The notes: generated by a model from the sequence alone, not told the origin. DNA of 64,000 nucleotides from Collinsella ureilytica (GCF_019795105.1 NZ_JAIMFO010000008.1:62001-126000), one strand, 5' to 3'; positions 1 to 8,288 are shown, numbered from the stretch's first letter. Numbers and translations are program-made.

Positions 1-243
1 CACGAGCACGCGCCCATCTCCAAAAAGCGACCATGCGGCATCAATCCAGGCGCTCGCCACGAGCACCTCAACCCCAAGCCCAACGCGAGCCTTGGCAAGA
101 GAGCGACGTATGCAATCGCGCGCAGCTGAGGTAGGCAGCAACATACTGCAACGACCAGTCTCTTGAATATGACTCGAGACCAGTTCAAGCTCTTGATCGG
201 AAAGCTCTGCGCCCCCTTCGATAAGGCGTATCACATGTGCCAT
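1..243 (-). CDS. N-terminal part of an unidentified protein, cut by the window edge
   Basis: An open frame runs from an ATG at 243 to the window edge (81 codons seen). The start is well supported: an AGGAGGAG ribosome-binding site lies just upstream and an in-frame stop lies about 12 codons further up. The visible protein begins MAHVIRLIEGGAELSD and later reads CSMLLPTSAARDCIRRSL and VEVLVASAWIDAAWSLFGDG. A hydrophobic strand ending in a Pro-Thr-Ser turn followed by an Arg-rich helix resembles the start of AddB/RexB-type or other PD-(D/E)XK exonuclease-helicase proteins, but this is only an impression; too little is present to assign a function. Confidence 0.7.
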   Translation of the reverse strand, partial: MAHVIRLIEGGAELSDQELELVSSHIQETGRCSMLLPTSAARDCIRRSLAKARVGLGVEVLVASAWIDAAWSLFGDGRVLV

Positions 244-370
244 CTGCTCCTCCTGAAGTTCTGCCTGCTCACTATCCTACACGGACGTGTGGACATCCAA
301 GCGGAAATGCTCACGCAACCCTTACTACGACTGACATCACCCCACTCATTTCAACCGGGTTAGGAAGGGG

Positions 371-490
371 GCTCACCAGACGAGGGCGGCGGTGCGCAGA
401 TGGTGTCCCATGCATCTCGGCCACATGAGGGAAGGGACTCACCAGGCAAGAGCGGCGGTGTACAGATGTTGTCTCACTCATTTCAGCCAC
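371..490. repeat. Imperfect tandem duplication of a 54/55-nt unit
   Basis: Unit 1 is 371-424 and unit 2 is 436-490. Both run from CTCACCAG through GCGGCGGTG and CAGATG to CGGCCAC or CAGCCAC, with about 13 substitutions and one indel. A third partial copy of the end of the unit (CACTCATTTCA) lies at about 342-352. Function unknown. Confidence 0.7.
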
Positions 491-505
491 GTAAAATAGA
501 ACGGA

Positions 506-592
506 GGGGGTTTAATTTAGTACATTTATTGTCCTCTAGACAACGATTTGGCGCGAAGTGCGGGCAAAAATGCTCCTAACGACACCGAAACG
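506..592 (+). repeat. Dispersed 87-nt element, copy A
   Basis: Aligns without gaps to the reverse complement of 23862-23948, with about 14 differences in 87 (roughly 84% identity by eye). It starts with GGGGG, contains TTAGTACATTTATTG, then a 5-bp hairpin TTGTC-CTCTA-GACAA at 529-543, then AAGTGCGGGCAAAAATG and ACGACACC. In copy B the hairpin is TTGCC-CTCGA-GGCAA, so one base pair has changed on both sides while pairing is kept. No coding frame is shared in an obvious way. This points to a structured non-coding element, possibly one of many in the genome. Confidence 0.7.
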
Positions 593-599
593 TACGCAA

Positions 600-793
600 C
601 GTACACCAAGCGAAGGCCTTGGCTCAGCTGTAATTACCTTTTTCTAGAGCGGTTTGCCTTGCAAAGCAAGAACCCTGCCTCGAATGAAATTACTTTTTCT
701 AGAACGGCTTGCCTTGCAAAGCGAGAGCCTTGCTTCGGCTGAAAACGTACGCAAAGCGAAGGCCTTGCCTCGAATGAAATTATCGTTTTACAA
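600..793. repeat. Degenerate tandem array of about 50-60 nt units
   Basis: Three to four related units. The shared core is GCAAAGCGAAGGCCTTGCC, then TCGAATGAAATTA and TTTTTCTAGA with a CGG and CTTGCCTT tail. The clearest copies are at about 652-706, 707-744 and 745-793; a more diverged one begins near 600. Short frames across the array have no independent support as genes. Confidence 0.6.
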
Positions 794-812
794 AGCAGGC
801 TGGCGTTTAGGC

Positions 813-1115
813 TTACCGATGGTCTTGTTCCAACTCAACAAGAACACGCCGATAGCCGCCCCAAGAACCGTTTAAGGCCTTAGATACCCGGCTTACGGTA
901 GTGGATGAGGCTCCAGTCTCAGTTTGAACCTCTACATAGGACTCGCCCTCATCTAAGCATCTCGCTACCTGGAGGCGCTGAGCAAAATCACAGATCTCGC
1001 GCGGTGTGCAAAGGTCGGTAAGAAACGCCTGAATGTCATCTTTTGTCTTCAGCAATAAAAAGGCGTCAACGAGTTGCTGGACGTCGACGCGCTCATACAT
1101 CGAATCGATGTTCAT
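813..1115 (-). CDS. YerC/YecD family TrpR-like DNA-binding protein
   Basis: A 100-residue protein of the YerC/YecD branch of the Trp-repressor superfamily, small helical DNA-binding proteins with a helix-turn-helix. The segment TPREICDFAQRLQVARCL followed by GESYVEVQTETGASSTTVSRV matches the TrpR-type helices and recognition helix; the C-terminus LNGSWGGYRRVL is typical of the family. I chose the ATG at 1115 because it gives the usual family length; an upstream in-frame extension to 1196 is less likely, and no strong ribosome-binding site decides between ATG 1115 and ATG 1100. It stands alone upstream of a repeat region, so its target cannot be read from context. Confidence 0.85.
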   Translation of the reverse strand: MNIDSMYERVDVQQLVDAFLLLKTKDDIQAFLTDLCTPREICDFAQRLQVARCLDEGESYVEVQTETGASSTTVSRVSKALNGSWGGYRRVLVELEQDHR

Positions 1116-1314
1116 ACAAAGCCGCCAAACTCTCATGAGAAATATAGACTCAACAACCACGTCAAACGTGGTGGCTCTTGCTGAAAAGTGTAGCACACCA
1201 CCTGGCTAAAGTAGGCTGCAGACCTCAATATACAGCGCGGAATACTCCGTATATAAAAGGTCAAGCAGGTGCAGCGTCTGAGGAAGCGCTATTGTGCGCG
1301 CCGAATCACAAAAC

Positions 1315-2394
1315 CTATCGTGTTGGCAGGGTGGGGATGAGTGAAAGCGCCCCAGCAATTCCTGAAGTCCAGATGACCGTATCGTTTTTTGTAATGAACA
1401 CGGCTTCAATACCGGGCATTGCCTCAATATAATCGCGCGCCTCTTCAGATCCGAGCATGAGTGCGGTAGTTGAAAATCCATCGGCGTCAAGTGAGCGCTG
1501 AGCAATAATCGTGGCACTCGCTACGTCAGAGCTCGCAGGCATCCCTGTTCGCGGATCAAGGATGTGATGGTAGATCTTGCCACCTCGGATGCAACGCCGT
1601 TCATGAATACCGCTCGTAACAACTGAGCCTTCCGTGATCTCAACAATTGCACGAGAGCGCGCTGGATCACGCGGATTCACAATCCCAATCTTCCATGGAA
1701 GCGAGTGTGAAGAAGCTTCTCCCGATAGAGCTTTTGAGTTGCTCGATGGCGTATGGACTGCATCGCTTGCAGGATCATGAGCTGGCCTGCCGCCACGCAC
1801 GAGAATATTTCCTCCAAGATCAAGCACGAAACGACCGACACCTGCCGCTTCAAGCAGTCGTGCCAGATCATCAGCAATATAGCCTTTTGCAATACCCCCA
1901 AGGTCGAGCATGGTCTCTGGATCTGAAATAGCCAGAAATGAAGACGCACTACCCTCCCCTCGCTCGATGCGCACACGCTCAGCACCTACATGCTCAAGGG
2001 CGCGAGCAAGCATGCGCGATGTTGGTATTTTCCCCGTATGAAAATCCCAAAGTGCGGAGACCGTACCCATCGTAATATCAAAACAACCACGGCTCTTTTG
2101 CCCGTACACGAGTGCTGCTTCTATCAGTTCTGCCGTCTCGTGACTCACCTCAACCGGCTTAGGAGCTTCCCGGTGCGCACGGGAAAGATCTGAGATTGGG
2201 CGCGTACGAGAAAGCCGCTCCTCAAAAAACTGGCAGCGCTCCACACAGCTAGCAAGGGCAGTTTTGAGGCGCGTGTATACGGTTTGATCAGACAGATCTT
2301 CTCTGTCTGATACCATAAGATGCAAGGAAATGTTGGTGTCAAAAACTGAGAGAGTTTGTACGAGGCCAAAGGTTTCTTCTTGTACTGTATCCAT
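1315..2394 (-). CDS. apbE: FAD:protein FMN transferase, ApbE family
   Basis: A 359-residue flavin transferase that attaches FMN covalently to a threonine of target flavoproteins (family knowledge). Family features seen are RGCFDITMGTVSALWDFH, the DLGGIAKGYIADDLARLL motif in the middle, and the metal/FAD region near the C-terminus (ILDPRTGMPA and the SLDADGFSTTALMLG segment). Length is normal. The start has a GAGGGGGT ribosome-binding site. No lipoprotein signal peptide is visible, so a cytoplasmic or unconventional form is possible. There is no flavoprotein target such as an RnfG/NqrC subunit next to it in the window. Confidence 0.93.
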   Translation of the reverse strand: MDTVQEETFGLVQTLSVFDTNISLHLMVSDREDLSDQTVYTRLKTALASCVERCQFFEERLSRTRPISDLSRAHREAPKPVEVSHETAELIEAALVYGQKSRGCFDITMGTVSALWDFHTGKIPTSRMLARALEHVGAERVRIERGEGSASSFLAISDPETMLDLGGIAKGYIADDLARLLEAAGVGRFVLDLGGNILVRGGRPAHDPASDAVHTPSSNSKALSGEASSHSLPWKIGIVNPRDPARSRAIVEITEGSVVTSGIHERRCIRGGKIYHHILDPRTGMPASSDVASATIIAQRSLDADGFSTTALMLGSEEARDYIEAMPGIEAVFITKNDTVIWTSGIAGALSLIPTLPTR

Positions 2395-2531
2395 CTCGTA
2401 CCCCCTCTTTCAGGGCTCTTTGTCTCGAGCCACACGTACATGATGAGCTATCATGCACTCCCCAGCTCACGATAGGCAGCTCACCGCGCATCTCACAGTA
2501 AACTTCGTGTAGGTACGCAGTTGGGTTCGCA

Positions 2532-2643
2532 AGCTGTGAGCTGTGAGCTGTGAGCTGTGAGCTGTGAGCTGTGAGCTGTGAGCTGTGAGCTGTGAGCTGT
2601 GAGCTGTGAGCTGTGAGCTGTGAGCTGTGAGCTGTGAGCTGTG
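2532..2643. repeat. Sixteen perfect tandem copies of the heptamer AGCTGTG
   Basis: 112 bases of uninterrupted AGCTGTG, ending 53 bases before the start codon at 2697. Each unit contains the palindrome AGCT. Seven is not a multiple of three, so copy-number change would shift any frame crossing it and would change promoter spacing by 7 bp per unit. Such perfect arrays are typical of slipped-strand, phase-variable loci, but no effect on the neighbour is shown here. Confidence 0.97.
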
Positions 2644-2696
2644 AGCTCAGGATACCGATAGCGAAACATTCTGAGTGCATCTTTGGAGGAATCTAC

Positions 2697-3062
2697 ATGC
2701 GCTTTATCATTAACACCTTGCTTACCGCCATTGCGGTGGCAGTCGCCACGTATCTGGTACCTGGCATTGAGCTCGTTGGATCAAACTCCACCACAGCATT
2801 TATCTTTGTTGCACTCTGCTTAGGCTTTGTCAACTCGCTTGTTAAACCGATCATCAGCTTGCTCTCACTGCCAATTACCTTCATCACCTTAGGTATTTTT
2901 CAACTCGTCATCAATACCGGCATGTTTATTCTGGCAAGCGAGCTTTCGGTGGGCATCTTTGGGTCTGGCATTGTAATTGCAAGTAGTGCCTCAGCCTTTA
3001 TTGGAGCCATACTCGTGAGCATAATCTCATCGCTTTTGGGCGTTGCCTCTAAGCGCATGTAA
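2697..3062 (+). CDS. Phage holin family 4 / YvlD-like membrane protein (DUF360)
   Basis: A 121-residue, very hydrophobic protein with about four membrane segments: residues 1-20, 28-46, 50-76 and 90-115. The sequence NSLVKPIISLLSLPITFITLGIF is the hallmark of the YvlD/DUF360 family. These proteins occur widely in chromosomes, and in Bacillus YvlD belongs to a cell-envelope stress operon, so a lytic role is not implied. The start at 2697 has a GGAGGA ribosome-binding site; the longer frame reaching back into the heptamer array is rejected. The gene directly follows the heptamer repeat, which may modulate it. Confidence 0.9.
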   Translation: MRFIINTLLTAIAVAVATYLVPGIELVGSNSTTAFIFVALCLGFVNSLVKPIISLLSLPITFITLGIFQLVINTGMFILASELSVGIFGSGIVIASSASAFIGAILVSIISSLLGVASKRM

Positions 3063-3145
3063 GCAGGGCGCGCTTAAGCAACCAACTCACCATCCGCTCA
3101 TGCGTCCTGCTCACCCGAGACACGTGAAGCATGCACGTAATCCGC

Positions 3146-3940
3146 TCACGGAATAACGTCAAATCGAATGGCCTTGCCAGCAACCGAATACGCTGGCTTG
3201 AGCTGACCAAGATGAGGCCCTTTTGCAGGGCGCTTAATTACGATCTTTCGCGGATGAGCTCCGATCGCCGCATCCAAAAGCTCAGCAGCAACATCACACG
3301 GCTCCTCAAGCTGCTGCAAAAGCTGGAGCTTTTTCTTAACCGCTGAGCGCTTCTTGCGCTCAGGAAACATAGGGTCCAGATAGACCACATCAGGTGCCGC
3401 ATCGAGCTGTAATAAAATCTCTCGAGCATCACCTGCAATCAGACGCATACGAGCCGCAATTGGTGCAAGCTCAAGGTCTTGCTGGGCACGCCGTAAAGCA
3501 TCCTCCAGAAGAGCAGCAATGATGGGATTTTGCTCGCACATGCAGACCTCAAAACCAGCAGCTGCCAACAAGAATGCATCCTCACCCAAACCTGCGGTAG
3601 CATCCACCACGCGCACGGGCGTTTCTGCTCCTCGAATGCGCACAGCGCGAACCACCAACTCGCGACCAAGACGATCGGGGCGAATGCGCGGCTTGAAAAG
3701 AGAAAAGTCTGGAAGCAGCAGCATAGAACTTCCCATGATAGAAAGCCCTGCCGCTCCAAGATGTAAGAAAAGCGTATCTGATCGGGTCTGCGTGGCCAGT
3801 ACATCCAACGGACGTGAGGCGCTATTAGCGAGAGGAAGCTGCAAGCGAGAAGCGAGTGCCTGAGCAGCATCCATCAGCTCAGCCTCTGCATACAGAACTG
3901 GAGCACGCGAGTGATCTCGAGCTTCTACCAACTTCTCCAC
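3146..3940 (-). CDS. rsmJ: Class I SAM-dependent methyltransferase, RsmJ-like (16S rRNA m2G)
   Basis: A 264-residue protein with the Rossmann methyltransferase core. VVDATAGLGEDAFLLAAAGF is the SAM-binding loop, MCEQNP the acidic strand 2, DVVYLDPMFPERKKR the catalytic DPMFP motif typical of RsmJ, and KIVIKRPAKGPHL the C-terminal strand. RsmJ methylates G1516 of 16S rRNA in E. coli. The frame starts at a GTG (3940); an ATG in this frame is not available upstream. Family assignment is confident; the exact target base in this organism is inferred. Confidence 0.85.
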   Translation of the reverse strand: MEKLVEARDHSRAPVLYAEAELMDAAQALASRLQLPLANSASRPLDVLATQTRSDTLFLHLGAAGLSIMGSSMLLLPDFSLFKPRIRPDRLGRELVVRAVRIRGAETPVRVVDATAGLGEDAFLLAAAGFEVCMCEQNPIIAALLEDALRRAQQDLELAPIAARMRLIAGDAREILLQLDAAPDVVYLDPMFPERKKRSAVKKKLQLLQQLEEPCDVAAELLDAAIGAHPRKIVIKRPAKGPHLGQLKPAYSVAGKAIRFDVIP

Positions 3941-4085
3941 CTCACTCTCATTGAATGCTCCTCTTGCTTCTCATGAAGACATGGGCAGTGCCACACCGTC
4001 TAGCAGCATCGTACCGTTTAGCAGAACTGCACCGGCTGCATGGAGGTTGTCTCGAGACAAAACTGTAGCGCAAAGCCAGAGATAT

Positions 4086-4260
4086 AAAAACCAGAGGTAG
4101 TACCACTCCGACTGCATCGAGGCGCTCGCAACCCAAAACAGCAGCGCGAAAACTGCAGGTAGCAAACCAGAGGGTACAAAGCCGTACATATCGAAACCGT
4201 AGGGTGCAAAAACCTGAGGTAATGAAAACCTAAAGCAGCGCAAAACCCTAAGTAGCAAAA
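4086..4260. repeat. Array of short degenerate AAAACC-GAGGTAGC repeats
   Basis: In the 400-nt gap between rsmJ and rplX, a motif close to AAAACCNGAGGTAGC recurs about every 14-18 bases with gaps: at about 4086, 4148, 4164, 4192, 4208, 4225 and 4242, running straight into the rplX terminator. Copies are imperfect. The rest of the gap (3941-4085, 4302-4349) shows nothing I can name. Confidence 0.55.
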
Positions 4261-4301
4261 ACCCCACCCGCTGTTGGAAGGATACCAACAACGAGCGGGG
4301 T
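4261..4301 (-). terminator. Rho-independent terminator of the rplC-rplX operon
   Basis: Inverted repeat ACCCCacCCGCTgTTGG with CCAACAacgAGCGGGGT around a 7-nt loop. On the minus strand the stem is followed by GGGGTTTTTGC, a proper U-tract. It lies about 50 bases after the rplX stop and shows that transcription ends here instead of running into rplE as in the usual S10-spc arrangement. Confidence 0.85.
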
Positions 4302-4349
4302 CCGTGCACGATCAGAAAACGATCGATGTGTGATCAGGTAAGACCAAGC

Positions 4350-4661
4350 TTAAAACGTGTGGCCGCACTTCTTGCAGACACGAAGTTTGTTCTTGCCGTC
4401 CTTCTGGTGGCCTACGCGGGTGCGCTTGCCACACTCGGGGCAGACATGGTTCACGTTTGAGGCATCAATAGCAGCCTCTTGTGACACAATGCCGCCCTGC
4501 TGATTAGTCTGGTTGGGCTTAACGGCCTTCTTAACGACGGCCACACCCTCGACGACAACCTTGCCCTCCTTAGGAAGCGCACGCAGGACGGTTCCCTGCT
4601 TACCGCGATCCTTACCGGAGAGCACCTCGACCTTGTCGCCCTTTTTGATGGACATAGACAT
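4350..4661 (-). CDS. rplX: 50S ribosomal protein L24
   Basis: 103 residues. The KOW motif DKVEVLSGKDRGKQGTVL lies near residues 9-26, and the C-terminal part carries a CPECGKRTRVGHQ...CKKCG zinc-finger-like tail. L24 is an assembly initiator that binds the 5' region of 23S rRNA. It is the last gene of this operon and is followed by a terminator; in most bacteria rplE follows directly, but here rplE is 29.6 kb away. The ATG at 4661 has a GGGAG ribosome-binding site. Confidence 0.97.
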   Translation of the reverse strand: MSMSIKKGDKVEVLSGKDRGKQGTVLRALPKEGKVVVEGVAVVKKAVKPNQTNQQGGIVSQEAAIDASNVNHVCPECGKRTRVGHQKDGKNKLRVCKKCGHTF

Positions 4662-4677
4662 ATGGTCTCTCCCTTAC

Positions 4678-5046
4678 TTAGAGGGTCTCGGGTGCGAGCG
4701 AGACGATCTTCATATACTTCTTGTCGCGCAACTCACGGGCAACAGGCCCAAAGATACGCGTGCCAACCGGAGAGCCGTCATTGTTGATAACAACGGCAGC
4801 GTTGTCGTCGAAGCGGATATAGGAGCCATCGCGACGACGAACCTCCTTGACGGTGCGCACGACCACGCAGCGCACAACGTCTTTCTTCTTGACACCAGCA
4901 CCCGGCGTAGCCTCCTGCACAGCGGCGACGATAACATCGCCGATCCCCGCATACCGGCGCTTGGAGCCACCAAGCACCTTGATGCAGCGAACCTTGCGTG
5001 CGCCGGAGTTGTCGGCGACATTCAGCATGGTTTGCATTTGAATCAT
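4678..5046 (-). CDS. rplN: 50S ribosomal protein L14
   Basis: 122 residues, standard length, beginning [19 protein letters not shown], the conserved start of L14. L14 sits at the subunit interface and contacts 16S rRNA. The upstream in-frame extension to 5085 is rejected because the start at 5046 has a GGAGGAACTACC ribosome-binding site and matches the family. Third from last in this block (rpsQ-rplN-rplX). Confidence 0.98.
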   Translation of the reverse strand: MIQMQTMLNVADNSGARKVRCIKVLGGSKRRYAGIGDVIVAAVQEATPGAGVKKKDVVRCVVVRTVKEVRRRDGSYIRFDDNAAVVINNDGSPVGTRIFGPVARELRDKKYMKIVSLAPETL

Positions 5047-5128
5047 GGTAGTTCCTCCGAACTGACTGCCCGGTGAGAGGTGCAACGCACAAAGCGGCGC
5101 ACATCACCGGAGGAAACGTTCCTCCGAG

Positions 5129-5401
5129 CTACTTGGCGCGCTCGATGATGTCCACGAGGCGCCAGCGCTTCGTGGCAGACAAGGGGCGGCACTCCATGAC
5201 CTTTACGGTGTCGCCAAGACCGGCCGTGTTCTGCTCGTCATGGACGTGCAGCTTCTTTGACCGAGTCATCATCTTGCCGTACTTGGGATGGCGCTTGCGC
5301 TGGGAAACCAGGACGACGATGGACTTATCCCCGGAAAGGGAGACGACAACGCCCTGACGTACCTTGCGCGCATGGCGCTCAGTTGTAGTTGCCTCAGGCA
5401 T
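5129..5401 (-). CDS. rpsQ: 30S ribosomal protein S17
   Basis: 90 residues with the OB-fold core ([31 protein letters not shown]). S17 is a primary binder of the 5' domain of 16S rRNA. It has a slightly extended N-terminus, common in Actinobacteria. It lies between rpmC and rplN in the normal order. Confidence 0.97.
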   Translation of the reverse strand: MPEATTTERHARKVRQGVVVSLSGDKSIVVLVSQRKRHPKYGKMMTRSKKLHVHDEQNTAGLGDTVKVMECRPLSATKRWRLVDIIERAK

Positions 5402-5419
5402 GTTTCACTCCTGACTACT

Positions 5420-5635
5420 CTACTCGGTCGCAGCGGTCTGATCCGCTGCGATCTGACGGGCGCGCTGCTCCGTAAGGACGCGGGCAATGTCTTTTTTTAC
5501 GGTCTTAACGCGGGCGGTATTGTCCAGCTGGCTCGTAGCCATCTGAAAGCGAAGGTTAAACAGCTCAGCACGGCCGTCCTTTAGCTTCTGGGCAAGAGCC
5601 TCGTCGGAGAGCTCACGAATCTCTGCGGGCTTCAT
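5420..5635 (-). CDS. rpmC: 50S ribosomal protein L29
   Basis: 71 residues, the usual two-helix L29: [21 protein letters not shown] followed by RFQMATSQLDNTARVKTVKKDIAR. It sits near the peptide exit tunnel and is part of the trigger factor/SRP docking site. Its ATG overlaps the rplP stop codon region (rplP ends at 5635), indicating translational coupling. Confidence 0.97.
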   Translation of the reverse strand: MKPAEIRELSDEALAQKLKDGRAELFNLRFQMATSQLDNTARVKTVKKDIARVLTEQRARQIAADQTAATE

Positions 5636-6066
5636 TACTTATCCTCCCCGTTCTTGTTATCGGCACGGGTCACGATCTTGGTCTTGATGGGCAGCTTGTG
5701 CTGAGCCAGACGCAGTGCCTCACGGGCAACCGACTCAGAAACGCCGGAGATCTCAAACATGATGCGACCCGGCTTGACTACAGCTACCCACTCCTCGGGA
5801 TTACCCTTACCAGAACCCATGCGGGTCTCCGCCGGCTTCTTCGTGATGGGCTTATCCGGGAAGATGGTGATGAATACGCGGCCACCACGCTTCATATAGC
5901 GGGTCATGGCAATACGAGCTGCCTCGATCTGACGGTTGGTGATCCAGTGACGATCGAGAGCCTTCAGGCCGTACTCACCAAAGTGAAGCTCGGTATGACC
6001 CTTTGCCTGACCCTTCATAGAGCCACGCTGCACCTTACGGTGTAATACGCGCTTAGGAGCAAGCAC
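5635..6066 (-). CDS. rplP: 50S ribosomal protein L16
   Basis: 143 residues, starting [15 protein letters not shown] and containing [20 protein letters not shown] and the Arg-rich loop of L16. L16 organises the A-site/peptidyl-transferase surroundings of 23S rRNA. Its start abuts the rpsC stop (6066) and its stop abuts rpmC, so the three genes are tightly coupled. Confidence 0.98.
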   Translation of the reverse strand: MLAPKRVLHRKVQRGSMKGQAKGHTELHFGEYGLKALDRHWITNRQIEAARIAMTRYMKRGGRVFITIFPDKPITKKPAETRMGSGKGNPEEWVAVVKPGRIMFEISGVSESVAREALRLAQHKLPIKTKIVTRADNKNGEDK

Positions 6067-6776
6067 TACTGACCCCTCCTCTCATTATTGCGGCGACGAG
6101 GACGGCTGGGGCCCTCGAGCGCGGGGTTCGGCAGAGGCTGACCCGGGAGCTTCTCGCCCACGTAAATCCAAACCTTCACGCCACAAGAACCCATGGTGGT
6201 GCGTGCTACAGCGGTGCCATAGTCGATCTTAGCGCGGAGCGTATGCAAAGGTACACGACCCTCGCGATACCACTCGCGACGACCCATCTCGGCTCCACCC
6301 AAACGACCAGAGCACTGGATACGAATACCCTTCGCACCGGCCTTACGAGCAGACTGAACAGCCTTGCGCATGGCACGACGAAAGGCCACACGACCCTCGA
6401 GCTGCTCGGCGATGGACTTAGCTACCAAGGTAGCGTCAAGCTCAGGACGCTTGATCTCAATGACGTCTACGGAAAGCTCGCCCTTTGAGACTCCAACGAC
6501 GCGCTCGAGCTCGGTGCGAAGCTGATCGATCTCAGCGCCCTTGCGGCCGATAACAATGCCCGGACGAGCGGTGTAGATAATGATCTTTACCTTATCGCCA
6601 GCGCGCTCGATCTCAACACGAGAGAGGGCAGCGCGAGCAAGGCGCTTCTTTAAGAAGGCACGAACCTTCAGGTCGTTACCTAAAGTTTTGGCGTAATCCT
6701 TCTCAGCGAACCAGCGGGAGCGCCAGTCCTCAGTGATGCCAAGGCGAAAACCTGTGGGATAAACTTTCTGACCCAT
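6066..6776 (-). CDS. rpsC: 30S ribosomal protein S3
   Basis: 236 residues. The start [14 protein letters not shown] at 6776 is the conserved S3 N-terminus; the frame extends further up but that part is coding for rplV in another frame. KH-domain signature [17 protein letters not shown] lies near residues 65-81. S3 shapes the mRNA entry channel and has helicase activity with S4 and S5. It overlaps nothing but begins within a few bases of the rplV end. Confidence 0.98.
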   Translation of the reverse strand: MGQKVYPTGFRLGITEDWRSRWFAEKDYAKTLGNDLKVRAFLKKRLARAALSRVEIERAGDKVKIIIYTARPGIVIGRKGAEIDQLRTELERVVGVSKGELSVDVIEIKRPELDATLVAKSIAEQLEGRVAFRRAMRKAVQSARKAGAKGIRIQCSGRLGGAEMGRREWYREGRVPLHTLRAKIDYGTAVARTTMGSCGVKVWIYVGEKLPGQPLPNPALEGPSRPRRRNNERRGQ

Positions 6777-6783
6777 GCTGCGC

Positions 6784-7155
6784 TTACGCCTCCTTTCGGG
6801 GAGCAACGATGACGGAGATGTGGCTGGTGCGCTTTAAGATGCGCGAAGCCGAGCCCTTGGCACGAGGGCGAATGCGCTTAAGCGACGGGCCCTCATCTAC
6901 AAAGGCATACTTAACGATCAGATCACCAGCGCGCATGAGATGGTTGTTCTCTGCGTTTGCAACGGCAGAGCGCAACACCTTCTCAACATCGACAGCGACA
7001 GCGCGCTCGCAGAACTGAAGAATTTCAAAAGCTTGCTCCACAGACTTGCCGCGAATAAGGTCGACCACCAAGCGAGCCTTGCGTGGAGAAACACGCACAA
7101 ACTTAGCCGTGGCGCGCACCTCGCGGGTCTGGGTGTCAGTTGACTGAGTTGCCAT
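6784..7155 (-). CDS. rplV: 50S ribosomal protein L22
   Basis: 123 residues. The core [22 protein letters not shown] and the long beta-hairpin region ([19 protein letters not shown]), which lines the exit tunnel and is the site of macrolide-resistance changes in the family, are both intact. It stands in the normal position between rpsS and rpsC. Confidence 0.98.
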   Translation of the reverse strand: MATQSTDTQTREVRATAKFVRVSPRKARLVVDLIRGKSVEQAFEILQFCERAVAVDVEKVLRSAVANAENNHLMRAGDLIVKYAFVDEGPSLKRIRPRAKGSASRILKRTSHISVIVAPRKEA

Positions 7156-7169
7156 TTACGAGATACCCC

Positions 7170-7430
7170 CTACTTGGCCTTGTGGCCACGGAACGTACGG
7201 GTCGGCGCAAACTCGCCGAGCTTGTGACCGACCATTGACTCGGTGACATAAACGGGGACATGCTTGCGACCGTCATGCACAGCGATCGTGTGCCCAACCA
7301 TCTCGGGGAAGATGGTGCTGGCACGCGACCAGGTCTTGACGACATCTTTCTTGCCGGCCTCATTCATCGCGGTGATACGCGAGAGGAGGCGCGTCTCCAC
7401 ATAGGGTCCCTTTTTGAGACTTCTGCTCAT
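7170..7430 (-). CDS. rpsS: 30S ribosomal protein S19
   Basis: 86 residues, [19 protein letters not shown] start and [32 protein letters not shown] core as in all S19 proteins (quoted in parts: [14 protein letters not shown] and [13 protein letters not shown]). S19 forms a head complex with S13 and contacts the B1a bridge. Normal neighbours rplB and rplV. Confidence 0.98.
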   Translation of the reverse strand: MSRSLKKGPYVETRLLSRITAMNEAGKKDVVKTWSRASTIFPEMVGHTIAVHDGRKHVPVYVTESMVGHKLGEFAPTRTFRGHKAK

Positions 7431-7454
7431 CTGCTAACTCCTAACTCGGTATCG

Positions 7455-8288
7455 TTACTTGGTCTTACGACGACGGATGATGAGGTCATTCGAGACCTTG
7501 TTCTTCTTACGCGTACGATAGCCCTTGGTCGGCTTACCCCAAGGCGAGACCGAAGGACGACCAGAGGTGTGGTTCTTGCCCTCACCACCGCCGTGTGGGT
7601 GGTCAACTGGGTTCATGACGGTACCACGTACGGTAGGACGAACATTGAGCTTACGGCTCCGGCCAGCCTTGCCAATCACGATATTGGCGTGCTCGGCATT
7701 TCCAACCTCACCAATGGTGGCGCGGCAGGTAAGCAGAATGCGGCGCATCTCAGAGCTCGGCATACGCACGATGGCGTACTTACCCTCCTTACCCATGAGC
7801 TGGCAGGCGGTTCCGGCAGAGCGAGCAATGGCTGCACCCTTAGCAGGCTGGAACTCGATCGCGTGGATCAAGGTACCAACGGGAATCTCCGAGAGCGGCA
7901 TGGCGTTGCCCGGCTTAATGTCAGCGCCGGCACCAGAGACCACCGTGTCTCCCACAGACAGGCCACGAGGAGCCAAGATGTAGCACTTCTCACCGTCTGC
8001 ATAGTGAAGCAAGGCAATACGAGCAGAACGGTTTGGATCGTACTCAATGGTTGCAACCTTGGCGGGCACGCCGTCTTTGTTGCGCTTGAAATCGATGCGA
8101 CGATACTGACGCTTCACGCCGCCGCCCTGATGGCGAACGGTGATGCGACCAGTGTTGTTGCGGCCAGCCTTCTTGGGCAGCGGCTCGAGAAGGCTCTTCT
8201 CGGGCGTCGTGCAGGTAATCTCAGCAAAATCCGAGATCGTCTGCCAGCGCCTGCCCGCGCTGGTCGGCTTAAGGTGCTTTACAGCCAT
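7455..8288 (-). CDS. rplB: 50S ribosomal protein L2
   Basis: 277 residues, full length. [19 protein letters not shown] and the C-terminal [20 protein letters not shown] segments are the most conserved parts of L2; the latter holds the histidine implicated in peptidyl transfer support. L2 is a primary 23S rRNA binder and part of the subunit bridge B7b. The gap to rplW (147 nt) is the longest within this operon and shows only a weak inverted repeat. Confidence 0.98.
   Translation of the reverse strand: MAVKHLKPTSAGRRWQTISDFAEITCTTPEKSLLEPLPKKAGRNNTGRITVRHQGGGVKRQYRRIDFKRNKDGVPAKVATIEYDPNRSARIALLHYADGEKCYILAPRGLSVGDTVVSGAGADIKPGNAMPLSEIPVGTLIHAIEFQPAKGAAIARSAGTACQLMGKEGKYAIVRMPSSEMRRILLTCRATIGEVGNAEHANIVIGKAGRSRKLNVRPTVRGTVMNPVDHPHGGGEGKNHTSGRPSVSPWGKPTKGYRTRKKNKVSNDLIIRRRKTK

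Larger units (their letters stand above)
244..812. other. Repeat-rich intergenic region without a convincing gene
   Basis: About 570 bases without a supported gene. Short open frames here have no good ribosome-binding site and their sequence is produced by the repeats. The region holds three separate repeat families, listed individually: a duplicated 55-nt unit (371-490), one copy of an 87-nt element also found near 23.9 kb (506-592), and a degenerate 50-60-nt tandem array (600-793). Confidence 0.6.

Noticed and set aside
548-875. Short plus-strand frames of 64 and 73 codons
   Set aside because: They arise from the degenerate repeats; the two frames read similar repeats in different phases, as expected of non-coding repeats.
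2532-2643. CRISPR array
   Set aside because: Repeats are 7 bases with no spacers; no cas genes nearby.
2339-2680. 113-codon minus-strand frame with repeated SQLTAHS
   Set aside because: Pure translation of the heptamer array plus flanks; no ribosome-binding site.
2697-3062. Prophage holin and lysis cassette
   Set aside because: No endolysin or phage genes nearby; YvlD-type proteins are common chromosomal membrane proteins despite the family name.
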